Below, piece after piece: positions 6,614 through 13,628 of a stretch of DNA of 13,792 nt. How positions within the stretch are numbered: the stretch's first letter is position 1; each line of letters begins with the position of its first letter. The translations under genes and the position numbers were made by a program. The notes under the pieces were generated by a model. It did not search any database and was not told the origin of the DNA. It saw only the letters and a list, made by a program, of their open reading frames with translations. Source of the DNA: CAZHEV01 sp964531335 [NCBI: uncultured bacterium] (GTDB lineage: Bacteria; Eisenbacteria; RBG-16-71-46; CAZHEV01); contig CAZHEV010000001.1 of assembly GCA_964531335.1 (NCBI GenBank), forward strand, positions 1-13,792, written 5' to 3'.

Positions 6614-7123
6614 ATGAAGGATTCTACGGACAGCCCGCGCCGGGATCGGGATCCCGGGACTGTAAGGTTTCTCGTCGACGGCACGGCCGGCAGCCTCGCC
6701 CGGTGGTTGCGGCTCCTGGGGTTCGACGCGGCCTGCTCGGGGACGGCCGCGGACTATCGCCTGGTTCACCGCGCCAGGGCGGAGGGCAGGGTACTGGTCA
6801 CGAGGCGCAGGGCCGCGGCCGCACTGCCCTGGGCGGAGGCCGTACTGCTTCAAAGCGACAAGCTCGACGAGCAGCTCCGGCAGATCGCCGCCGGCTTCCC
6901 CCCGCAGGACCCTCCACTGACGAGGTGCTCCACCTGCAACACGCCCCTGGAGGACGTGGAGCGCGAGTCGGTGCGAGGCCATGTTCCACCGTACGTGTTC
7001 AGGACCGCAAGATCGTTCAGCCGCTGTCCACGCTGCCTGCACATCTACTGGCCGGGGACCCACTACCGCGAGATCAAGGCGCGCTGGGACGAGCTCCGGC
7101 GGCTTCGAGGACCGCGACGGTAG
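6614..7123 (+). CDS. Mut7-C RNase-domain protein with zinc ribbon (catalytic motif altered)
   Basis: This belongs to the Mut7-C family (PF01927), a PIN-like nuclease fold joined to a C-terminal zinc ribbon and predicted to act on RNA. In the 169-residue product the N-terminal motif FLVDGTAGSLARWLRLLGFD (D22) and a following acidic residue (D47) are kept. The ribbon is complete: RCSTC (C105, C108) and RCPRC (C138, C141), followed by the family's YWPGTHY. The segment that in relatives reads LTRD is VTRRR here (R65 in place of Asp), so catalysis may be lost or changed. ATG at 6614 is preferred because the core begins shortly after; ATG 6560 or GTG/TTG codons further up are alternatives. The ribosome site is weak. 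It lies alone between the rhomboid and nuo blocks. Confidence 0.85.
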   Translation: MKDSTDSPRRDRDPGTVRFLVDGTAGSLARWLRLLGFDAACSGTAADYRLVHRARAEGRVLVTRRRAAAALPWAEAVLLQSDKLDEQLRQIAAGFPPQDPPLTRCSTCNTPLEDVERESVRGHVPPYVFRTARSFSRCPRCLHIYWPGTHYREIKARWDELRRLRGPRR

Positions 7124-7166
7124 CTCCGAAGGGGCTCGACTGGGTCTTTGGCGCCGCCCTTTTGGC

Positions 7167-7195
7167 TTGACCTTGCCGGTTGGGGCCAATAGACT
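7167..7195 (+). promoter_or_regulatory. Candidate sigma70 promoter of the nuoJKLMN operon
   Basis: TTGACC (7167-7172, five of six consensus) and TAGACT (7190-7195, four of six) are separated by exactly 17 bp in the 120-bp gap before nuoJ. The predicted start near 7202 gives a leader of about 42 nt containing the hairpin at 7208-7231. This supports separate transcription of the nuo block from the upstream genes. Confidence 0.6.
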
Positions 7196-7207
7196 TGTCC
7201 GAGTTTT

Positions 7208-7231
7208 TCGACAGTCACCATCGTGAGTCGA
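7208..7231 (+). promoter_or_regulatory. Leader hairpin just upstream of the nuoJ ribosome site
   Basis: TCGAC (7208-7212) pairs with GTCGA (7227-7231). Inside it TCAC (7215-7218) pairs with GTGA (7223-7226), with an AG bulge on the 5' side and a CATC loop. The nuoJ ribosome site GGAG (7234-7237) begins two bases after the stem, so the hairpin leaves it exposed. It may protect the 5' end of the transcript or bind a regulator. Confidence 0.45.
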
Positions 7232-7243
7232 TAGGAGCTGCCA

Positions 7244-7750
7244 ATGTCCGCGGTTCTCTTCTACGTCATATCGGCTGTGGCGCTGGCGTGCGCCCTGGGC
7301 GTGGTCCTGATGCGGAACCCGATGAAGTGCGCCCTCAGCCTCGCCCTGTGCTTGCTCGCCCTCGCCGGAATCTACTTGCTCAGCGGCGCGGAGTTCATAG
7401 CCGCAATTCAGGTGATCGTCTATGCAGGCGCCGTGATGGTGCTTTTTCTGTTCGTGATCATGCTCCTCAACCTGGGTGAGGAGATAAAGGCGGCCGTCAG
7501 GTCTCCGTTCCTGTTGGGGGCCGGTCTGGTCCTGGGCGCGGTCTTCCTGCTCGAAGGCCTGATGCTCCTTCAAAGGGGGGTGCCCGGCGAGAGAGCCGGC
7601 GCGGCGATCGACGAGGGGGCGACCGAGCTGATGGGAAGGCTTCTGTTCTCGGACTACCTGCTGGCGTTCGAGTCCGCTTCATTGCTCCTGCTCGTCGGGA
7701 TCGTCGGAGCGGTCGCCCTACTGAGACGGGAGTCGAAAGGTAAGGCCTAA
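7244..7750 (+). CDS. nuoJ: NADH-quinone oxidoreductase subunit J
   Basis: NuoJ is a small membrane-arm subunit of respiratory complex I that helps couple quinone reduction to proton movement. The 168-residue protein has about five membrane segments. The most conserved, QVIVYAGAVMVLFLFVIMLL (residues about 56-75), corresponds to TM3, whose pi-bulge changes shape during turnover. The start motif (MSAVLFYVISAVALACALGVV) and RNPM(K)CAL loop are typical. GGAG lies 6 nt before the ATG. The gene heads a five-gene block ending with nuoN, behind its own likely promoter. The next gene starts on the base after its stop codon. Confidence 0.95.
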   Translation: MSAVLFYVISAVALACALGVVLMRNPMKCALSLALCLLALAGIYLLSGAEFIAAIQVIVYAGAVMVLFLFVIMLLNLGEEIKAAVRSPFLLGAGLVLGAVFLLEGLMLLQRGVPGERAGAAIDEGATELMGRLLFSDYLLAFESASLLLLVGIVGAVALLRRESKGKA

Positions 7751-8053
7751 GTGGTCTCTCTGGAAGAATATCTCCTGGTGAGTCTCTTGCTGTTCGCCAT
7801 AGGCGTGGTGGGCGTGGTGGTGCGAAGAAACGCCCTGATCATGCTGATGTCCGTGGAGATAATGCTGAATTCCGTCAACCTGGCGCTGATCGCCTTCTCC
7901 CGCCTGCTGCACGGCGGCGAGGGCGAGGCGTTCGTGTTCTTCATAATCGCGATGGCCGCCGTGGAGGTCGCGGTGGGCTTGGCGATAGTCGTCCTTGTGT
8001 TCAGAAGCAGAAAGACCGTGAACGCGGACGATCTGCGCAGCCTTAGAGGATAG
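7751..8053 (+). CDS. nuoK: NADH-quinone oxidoreductase subunit K
   Basis: NuoK is the three-helix MrpC-like subunit of complex I, part of the proton path between the quinone site and the antiporter-like subunits. The 100-residue protein has the normal length. Its two key buried glutamates fall at E36 (LMSVEIMLNSVNLAL) and E72 (AMAAVEVAVGLAI), the same numbers as in E. coli NuoK, which supports the GTG start at 7751. That GTG directly follows the nuoJ TAA, so translation is probably coupled. Ile codons here are four ATA, three ATC and no ATT, odd for a GC-rich gene. The stop codon lies one base before the nuoL start. Confidence 0.96.
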   Translation: MVSLEEYLLVSLLLFAIGVVGVVVRRNALIMLMSVEIMLNSVNLALIAFSRLLHGGEGEAFVFFIIAMAAVEVAVGLAIVVLVFRSRKTVNADDLRSLRG

Positions 8054-8054
8054 T

Positions 8055-9983
8055 TTGGAGCCCAACTCGCTGCTGTGGATAGTTCTTTTCGCCCCCGGGC
8101 TGGGAGCTCTGCTTAACGGGTTCTTCGGGGCGCACTGGGGCAAGCGAATGGTGAGCGTTACCGCCTGCGGAGCGGTGGTGCTCGCGTTCGCCGCGGCCGC
8201 GGCGGCTGTTTACAAGCTGACCTTGCTCGAGCCCGCGGCCAGGTCGATCTCCACCGCGCTGTACCCCTGGATCGGCGCGGGTGACCTTTCGACCCAGATA
8301 GCGCTCCTTCTGGATCCGCTCTCCGCGGTCATGATCCTGGTGGTGTCCGGGGTGAGCGCCGCGATACACGTCTACTCGACCGGGTACATGGCCGAGGACA
8401 AGAGGTTCGCCCGCTACTTCACGTACTTGAATCTCTTCGTCTTCTTCATGCTTCTCCTCGTTCTCTCCGACAACTTCCTTCTGTTCTTCGTAGGTTGGGA
8501 GGGCGTGGGGCTGTGCTCGTACCTTCTCATAGGCTTCTGGTTCGAAAAGGCGAGCGCCGCGGACGCCGGCAAGAAGGCGTTCATAGTAAACAGAATCGGC
8601 GACTTCGGCTTCCTGCTGGCCATAATGGCGATCTTCGCGACCTTCGGTACGCTGCAGTTCCATGAGGTCTTCGCGGCGGCCGATGAGAGGCTTGTGGTCG
8701 GCGGCGGACTGGTGATGGCCATAACTCTGCTCCTGTTCATGGGAGCTACCGGCAAGTCCGCGCAAATCCCGCTGTACACATGGCTGCCCGACGCGATGGA
8801 AGGTCCGACCCCGGTCAGCGCCTTGATCCACGCCGCCACCATGGTGACGGCGGGGGTCTACATGGTGGCCAGGTGTCACGTGTTGTTCGAGATGGCTCCC
8901 GTGACGCTCGCCGTGGTCGCCGGCGTGGGGCTTGCGACGGCGCTGTTCGCCGCGTCGATCGGGCTCGTGCAAAACGACATCAAGCGGGTCCTGGCTTACT
9001 CCACCGTCAGCCAGCTTGGGTACATGTTCTTGGCTTGCGGGATCGGAGCCTACACGGCGGGCATGTTTCACCTCATGACTCACGCGTTCTTCAAGGCGTT
9101 GTTGTTCTTGGGCGCGGGCAGCGTGATGCACGCCCTTTCGGGCGAGCTCGACATGAGGAACATGGGCGGGCTGAAAAAGCACATGCCCTATACGTACTGG
9201 ACGTTCTTGGTCGGCGCGCTCGCGCTGAGCGGAATCTTCCCGTTCGCGGGTTTCTTCAGCAAGGATGAGATATTGTGGCACGCGATGGAGGGGGGAAATA
9301 CGCTCCATTGGGCGCTGGGGGTGCTGGGAGCGCTGATGACGGCCTTCTATGTGTTCCGTCTGTTCTTCCTGACTTTCCACGGCGCGCCGAGGTCGAAGGC
9401 CCATCCGCATGAGTCACCGCCGAACATGACGGCGCCGCTCGTATTCCTGGCCGCCCTCTCGCTGGGCGGCGGCTTCCTCGGCCTGCCCTGGCCGGAGGGC
9501 GGGGGGATCGTCCAGAGGTTCCTGGCTCCGGTCTTCGGCGCAGGCCACGGCGCGGCGGGGGCCGCCGGTCACGGTGCCTCGCACGAGGCGCCGCTTCTCA
9601 CGGAGCACGCGGCCATGGGGATATCGCTGGCCGTGGCTCTGGCCGGCATCTTCCTGGCCTGGCGGCTCTACCTGGCCACGCCCGGGCTGTCGACGAAAGC
9701 CAGGGAGGGCGCCGGCAAAGTCTATACCCTGTTGCTGAACAAGTATTACGTGGATGAGATATACGATTTCGGCGTGGTCAGGACCGTGGTGAACCTGGCG
9801 AAGGGTCTGTGGAGATGGTTCGACGTGCTGGTCATCGACGGCGCGGCGAACGGCTTAGCCTGGATCATCGCCCGCCTCTCGGGGGTCGCATCGCGCATGC
9901 AAACCGGCACCGTGCAGGCCTATGCCTTGACGGTCCTGTTGGGCGCCGTGGCGATAGCCGGGTACTACATAGTATTGAGATAG
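8055..9983 (+). CDS. nuoL: NADH-quinone oxidoreductase subunit L
   Basis: NuoL is the distal antiporter-like proton pump of complex I, with a long lateral helix at its C-terminus. The 642-residue product matches the usual size. The pump residues are present: the TM5 glutamate in FFVGWEGVGLCSYLLIGFWFE (E149) and the TM7 lysine in GATGKSAQIPLYTWLPDAMEGPTPVSALIHAATMV (K234). THAFFKALLFLGAGSVMHAL and the FSKDEILW motif are also intact. A His/Gly/Ala-rich loop (about residues 492-515) precedes the C-terminal segment, which ends in YYIVLR. The start is TTG at 8055, with GAGGA 4 nt upstream and one base after the nuoK stop. No ATG lies near the family N-terminus. Confidence 0.96.
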   Translation: MEPNSLLWIVLFAPGLGALLNGFFGAHWGKRMVSVTACGAVVLAFAAAAAAVYKLTLLEPAARSISTALYPWIGAGDLSTQIALLLDPLSAVMILVVSGVSAAIHVYSTGYMAEDKRFARYFTYLNLFVFFMLLLVLSDNFLLFFVGWEGVGLCSYLLIGFWFEKASAADAGKKAFIVNRIGDFGFLLAIMAIFATFGTLQFHEVFAAADERLVVGGGLVMAITLLLFMGATGKSAQIPLYTWLPDAMEGPTPVSALIHAATMVTAGVYMVARCHVLFEMAPVTLAVVAGVGLATALFAASIGLVQNDIKRVLAYSTVSQLGYMFLACGIGAYTAGMFHLMTHAFFKALLFLGAGSVMHALSGELDMRNMGGLKKHMPYTYWTFLVGALALSGIFPFAGFFSKDEILWHAMEGGNTLHWALGVLGALMTAFYVFRLFFLTFHGAPRSKAHPHESPPNMTAPLVFLAALSLGGGFLGLPWPEGGGIVQRFLAPVFGAGHGAAGAAGHGASHEAPLLTEHAAMGISLAVALAGIFLAWRLYLATPGLSTKAREGAGKVYTLLLNKYYVDEIYDFGVVRTVVNLAKGLWRWFDVLVIDGAANGLAWIIARLSGVASRMQTGTVQAYALTVLLGAVAIAGYYIVLR

Positions 9984-9998
9984 GGATTACAGAGGACT

Positions 9999-11591
9999 AT
10001 GGCCGACGGATTTCCCATATTGACGCTGCTCATCTTCCTGCCCTCCGCGGCGGCGCTCATCTGCATGTTCATGAGCCGCTCCGGGCCGCGCGCGATGATG
10101 GGGTTCGCGATAGCGGCGTCCACGGTTGTGTTCATCCTTTCGCTGTGGCTGGTTTTCGCTTTCGATCCGGCGACGGCCGATATGCAGCTCGTAGAAGAGA
10201 GGCCCTGGATCTCCGTGATAGGGGCGTCCTACAAGGTGGGAGTCGACGGGGTGAGCGTCCTCCTGGTTCTCTTGACGACCTTCTTGACCCCCATAGCCCT
10301 CCTCTCCTCATGGAACGCCATTCAAGAGAGAGTGAAGGAATACCTCATAGCCATGCTCGTTCTCGAGACGGGGATGGTGGGGGTCTTCCTGGCCCTTGAT
10401 CTGTTCCTTTTCTACGTGTTCTGGGAGCTCATGCTCGTCCCGATGTACTTCATCATAGGCATCTGGGGCGGCCCCAGGAAAGTATACGCCGCCATCAAGT
10501 TCGTGCTGTTCACGCTGGCGGGAAGCCTGCTCATGCTGGTGGCGATTCTCGTGTTGTATTTCATGCACCACGGCCAGACGGGCGTGTACACCTTCGACCT
10601 GATGCAGTTGTACTCCACGACGATAGCGTTCAGGCCGCAGCTTCTCCTGTTCGGCGCGTTCTTCCTGGCCTTCGCCATAAAGGTGCCCCTGTTCCCGCTG
10701 CACACCTGGTTGCCGGACGCCCACGTCCAGGCGCCGACGGCCGGCAGCGTTATTCTCGCCGGCGTCCTGCTGAAGATGGGCACGTACGGGCTTCTCAGGT
10801 TCTGCCTGCCCCTGTTCCCGCAGGCGTCGAGGGAGCTCACTCCGCTCATCTTGGTGCTGGCGGTCATAGGCATAGTTTATGGAGCGCTTGTCTCCATGGC
10901 GCAGAAGGACATCAAGAGCCTGGTGGCCTATTCGAGCGTGAGCCATCTCGGATTCGTGGTGCTGGGTATATTCGTGGCCAACCTCCAGTCCGTGGAGGGG
11001 AGCATAATACAAATGGTCAACCATGGACTCAGCACCGGCGCCCTGTTCCTCGTAGTGGGCATGATCTACGAGCGCAGGCACACGCGCCTCATCGCGGATT
11101 TCGGCGGCCTGGCCTCCAAGATCCCTGTGTTCACGGTCTTTTTCTTGATAGTGATGCTCTCGTCGATAGGGCTGCCGGGGCTGAACGGCTTCGTGGGCGA
11201 GTTTCTCATACTGGCCGGCACATTCAGGGAGAACGTACCCATGGCCGTGGTGGCCGCCACCGGCGTCATTCTGGCCGCGGGCTACATGCTCTGGATGTAC
11301 AGGCGGGTGATGCACGGGGAGGTGACGAACCCCGAGAACGAAAAGCTGAAAGACCTCAGCGCCAGAGAGAAGCTCGTTCTGGTGCCGGTCGTTATCCTGA
11401 TCTTCGCGATAGGCGTGTTCCCGAAGCCTTTCCTCGAGAGGACCGAGGCGTCCGTCACGAAGCTGCTCACCGAGTACAGGGCGGCCGCGGGGATGGAGGA
11501 GATGCCCGGGGTGGAGCCTGTGAACGAACGCGGGGACCACGGGTCCGTATTGGAGATAGACATGAGCGAGGAAGTCGATGAGCGCCGTTAG
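9999..11591 (+). CDS. nuoM: NADH-quinone oxidoreductase subunit M
   Basis: NuoM is the middle antiporter-like pump of the complex I membrane arm (about 14 membrane segments). The 530-residue protein keeps the TM5 glutamate (FYVFWELMLVPMYFIIGIWGG, E143) and the TM7 lysine (FAIKVPLFPLHTWLPDAHVQAPTAGSVILAG, K228). It also has the downstream QKDIKSLVAYSSVSHLGFV and NHGLSTGALFL signatures. A hydrophilic acidic tail of about 40 residues (from roughly 490) lies beyond the last membrane helix and makes the protein somewhat longer than many homologues. GAGG before the ATG supports the start. The gene begins 15 nt after nuoL, and its last 14 nt overlap nuoN. Confidence 0.96.
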   Translation: MADGFPILTLLIFLPSAAALICMFMSRSGPRAMMGFAIAASTVVFILSLWLVFAFDPATADMQLVEERPWISVIGASYKVGVDGVSVLLVLLTTFLTPIALLSSWNAIQERVKEYLIAMLVLETGMVGVFLALDLFLFYVFWELMLVPMYFIIGIWGGPRKVYAAIKFVLFTLAGSLLMLVAILVLYFMHHGQTGVYTFDLMQLYSTTIAFRPQLLLFGAFFLAFAIKVPLFPLHTWLPDAHVQAPTAGSVILAGVLLKMGTYGLLRFCLPLFPQASRELTPLILVLAVIGIVYGALVSMAQKDIKSLVAYSSVSHLGFVVLGIFVANLQSVEGSIIQMVNHGLSTGALFLVVGMIYERRHTRLIADFGGLASKIPVFTVFFLIVMLSSIGLPGLNGFVGEFLILAGTFRENVPMAVVAATGVILAAGYMLWMYRRVMHGEVTNPENEKLKDLSAREKLVLVPVVILIFAIGVFPKPFLERTEASVTKLLTEYRAAAGMEEMPGVEPVNERGDHGSVLEIDMSEEVDERR

Positions 11592-13020
11592 CTGGACCGA
11601 CATAGCCGCTCTTTCCCCGGAGCTCATTCTCGTGGCGTTCGCGCTGATGGTTCTGGCGGTCGATTTGACCAGGTGGGGGCGCCGTGCTCTGTTCGGGTTG
11701 TCCTTGGCGGGCGTCGTGATGTCCGCGGGCGCAGCCCTGTTCGCCGCGGACGGGGGCTCGGCCTTCAACGGCGGCTTCGTCAGGGACTCCTTCACTCTGG
11801 GGCTCGACCTTATCTCGCTCTTGATCGGCGCGCTCACCCTCATGGTTTCTTGCGATTACGTGAGGAGGAAGGGGGTGGAAAGCGGAGAGTACTACAGCCT
11901 GGTGCTTTTCGCGATCGCCGGCATGATGCTCGTCGCCGGGGCCGGAGACCTGATAATAGTCTTCCTGGGCCTGGAGATTCTATCGGTCGCCTCCTACGTG
12001 CTCGCCGGGTTCTTCAGGACGAACCCTCTCTCCAACGAGTCTTCCCTCAAGTATCTGCTTCTCGGCGCCATGTCCTCCGCGTTTCTGCTCTACGGCATGG
12101 CGGCGGTCTACGGATTGACTGGTGAGACGAACCTCAAGGCCATCGGCCTGGCGCTCCCCGAGGCGTCCTCGGACTCGCCGTTTCTGACCTATCTGGGCGT
12201 GGGCATGCTCATAGTGGGGTTCGGCTTCAAGGTGGCCGCGGTGCCGTTTCACATGTGGACGCCCGATGTATACGAGGGGGCGCCGACGGCCGTCACTGCC
12301 TTTTTCACGTCAGGCCCCAAGGCCGCGGCGTTCGCCGGCGCGTTGAGAGTGTTCGTCACGGGACTCGGCGGGGTAGCAGGGGAGTGGACCGGCGTCATGG
12401 CCGCGCTGGCTGTCTTGACCATGACCGTGGGCAACATAGGAGCGGTGGCGCAGAAGGACATAAAGAGAATGCTCGCGTATTCGAGCGTCGCGCATGCCGG
12501 ATATCTCTTGATAGGCCTGGCGGTCCCGGGCGCTCTGGGCCTGTCCGCGATTGTGTTCTACCTGGTGGCTTACGCGCTGATGAATCTCGGCGCTTTCGCG
12601 GTGATAGCCGCTGTGGAGAAGAACGGCGAGGTCAGAACGAGCCTAGATCAGATGGCCGGGCTCGCCAGGGCCAGGCCGGGGATGGCGCTCGCGCTCACCG
12701 TCTTCCTGGTGTCGCTCGGAGGCCTGCCACCGACCGCCGGGTTCGTCGCCAAGTTCTACATCTTCAGCGCGGCCGTGAAGAACGGGATGGTATTCCTCGC
12801 GATCGTGGGGGCGCTCAACAGCCTGGTAAGCGTGTACTACTATCTCAGGGTCACGGTGATGATGTATATGAAGGAGCGGGCCGAGCCTTGGGAGGACGTG
12901 CCGCTGGACGCGGCGGGCCGGGTGGCCCTGGTCGTCTCCTCGATAGCCACGATCCTGCTCGGCGTTTTTCCTTCCCGCTTGTGGGAGGCGGCCAGGCGGG
13001 CGACGTTGGACTTCTTCTAA
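11578..13020 (+). CDS. nuoN: NADH-quinone oxidoreductase subunit N
   Basis: NuoN is the antiporter-like subunit nearest the quinone end of the membrane arm. The 480-residue protein is of normal length. It has the TM5 glutamate (FLGLEILSVASYVLAGFFR, E133), the TM7 lysine (VGFGFKVAAVPFHMWTPDVYEGAPTAVTAFF, K218), and the later lysine-bearing helix preceded by AQKDIKRMLAYSSVAHAGYLL. The C-terminal PPTAGFVAKFYIF motif is intact. The ATG lies inside the end of nuoM, with GAGGAAG just upstream, so coupled translation is likely. It closes the nuo block. Only 51 nt separate it from the next gene and no terminator is seen, so read-through is possible. Confidence 0.96.
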   Translation: MSAVSWTDIAALSPELILVAFALMVLAVDLTRWGRRALFGLSLAGVVMSAGAALFAADGGSAFNGGFVRDSFTLGLDLISLLIGALTLMVSCDYVRRKGVESGEYYSLVLFAIAGMMLVAGAGDLIIVFLGLEILSVASYVLAGFFRTNPLSNESSLKYLLLGAMSSAFLLYGMAAVYGLTGETNLKAIGLALPEASSDSPFLTYLGVGMLIVGFGFKVAAVPFHMWTPDVYEGAPTAVTAFFTSGPKAAAFAGALRVFVTGLGGVAGEWTGVMAALAVLTMTVGNIGAVAQKDIKRMLAYSSVAHAGYLLIGLAVPGALGLSAIVFYLVAYALMNLGAFAVIAAVEKNGEVRTSLDQMAGLARARPGMALALTVFLVSLGGLPPTAGFVAKFYIFSAAVKNGMVFLAIVGALNSLVSVYYYLRVTVMMYMKERAEPWEDVPLDAAGRVALVVSSIATILLGVFPSRLWEAARRATLDFF

Positions 13021-13071
13021 GCAGGATCCCGCCTCGCGATCTCGCCCACGCTTCGCCAATCGGATTAGGTG

Positions 13072-13572
13072 ATGGATGTCGTAAGACCGCTGCAGATAGC
13101 CGTGTTGGGAGCGAGGACAGCCGGACCCAAGGATGCCGCCGCGGAGACGATAGGACGGCTTATCGCGCGCGAGGGGGCCACGCTGGTTTGCGGTGGGCTC
13201 GGTGGAGTCATGGAGGCCGCCTCGAGGGGAGCCGCCGCGGCGGGTGGACTGGTGATAGGCGTCCTTCCCGGGCCCTATCCCTCGGAGGCCAATCCTCACG
13301 TCGGGGCCGCGATAGCGACCGATATGGGGATCGCGCGAAACGCGGTGATAGTCCGCTCCGCGGACGCCGCCATAGCCGTGGGGGGCGGATACGGGACACT
13401 GTCTGAGATCGCGCTGGCGCTGAAGTGCGGCGTTCCGGTTGTGGGATTCGAGACATGGAGCGCCGAGCAGCGCCATGTGGGTCTCGTCGCTCCGGTCATA
13501 ACGGCGGACTCGCCGGAGGAGGCCGTTGCCAAGGCACTCGATGAGGCGCGGCGGAGCAGGGGGCGAACCTAG
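13072..13572 (+). CDS. TIGR00725-family SLOG-fold nucleotide-binding protein
   Basis: This is a Rossmann-like protein of the LOG/SLOG superfamily, which binds nucleotides or nucleotide-derived ligands. The TIGR00725 branch has no settled function. The 166-residue product has the opening strand LQIAVLGARTAGPKDAAAETIGRLIAREG, then GGLGGVMEAASRGAAAAGG (residues about 41-59) in the phosphate-binding position, and GGGYGTLSE (104-112), the branch version of the PGGxGTxxE motif of LOG cytokinin-activating enzymes. The final strand ends at VPVVGFETW, followed by a helix that includes SPEEAVAKALDEA. The start could be GTG 13069 or ATG 13072; both lie behind GGATTAGG, and ATG is preferred. It follows nuoN closely but has no known link to complex I. 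Confidence 0.85.
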   Translation: MDVVRPLQIAVLGARTAGPKDAAAETIGRLIAREGATLVCGGLGGVMEAASRGAAAAGGLVIGVLPGPYPSEANPHVGAAIATDMGIARNAVIVRSADAAIAVGGGYGTLSEIALALKCGVPVVGFETWSAEQRHVGLVAPVITADSPEEAVAKALDEARRSRGRT

Positions 13573-13587
13573 AGGGACGATCGACCG

Positions 13588-13606
13588 GGGGCCCCGCCGG
13601 GGTCCC
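13588..13606 (+). promoter_or_regulatory. Strong GC hairpin between the SLOG gene and the last gene
   Basis: GGGGCCCC (13588-13595) pairs fully with GGGGTCCC (13599-13606), including one G-U pair, around a GCC loop. It starts 16 nt after the SLOG stop codon and ends about 10 nt before the GGAGG of the next gene. With no T-run it is not a classical intrinsic terminator. It could stall polymerase, protect an mRNA end or separate expression of the two genes. Confidence 0.45.
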
Positions 13607-13628
13607 GAGCGCCGCTGGAGGACTCTGG

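Noticed and set aside
6524-7573. Minus-strand frame (349 codons) covering the Mut7-C gene and part of nuoJ
   Set aside because: It spans two real forward genes and the nuo promoter, with low-complexity Arg/Gly/His composition.
8043-9410. Long minus-strand open frame (455 codons) opposite nuoL
   Set aside because: It mirrors nuoL; its His/Gln/Glu/Arg-rich composition is what the complement of membrane-helix codons gives in GC-rich DNA, and it shows no domain.
9525-9610. His/Gly-rich loop in NuoL as a special metal-binding insertion
   Set aside because: His-containing variable loops before the C-terminal region are common in NuoL of many bacteria, and only about four His are present here.
10308-11843. 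Long minus-strand open frame (511 codons) opposite nuoM and the start of nuoN
   Set aside because: Same antisense artefact: it crosses the junction of two well-supported forward genes and has no recognisable domain.
12255-13406. Forward frame (383 codons) overlapping nuoN and the SLOG gene
   Set aside because: It is Arg/Gly-rich shadow translation in another frame of two well-supported genes.
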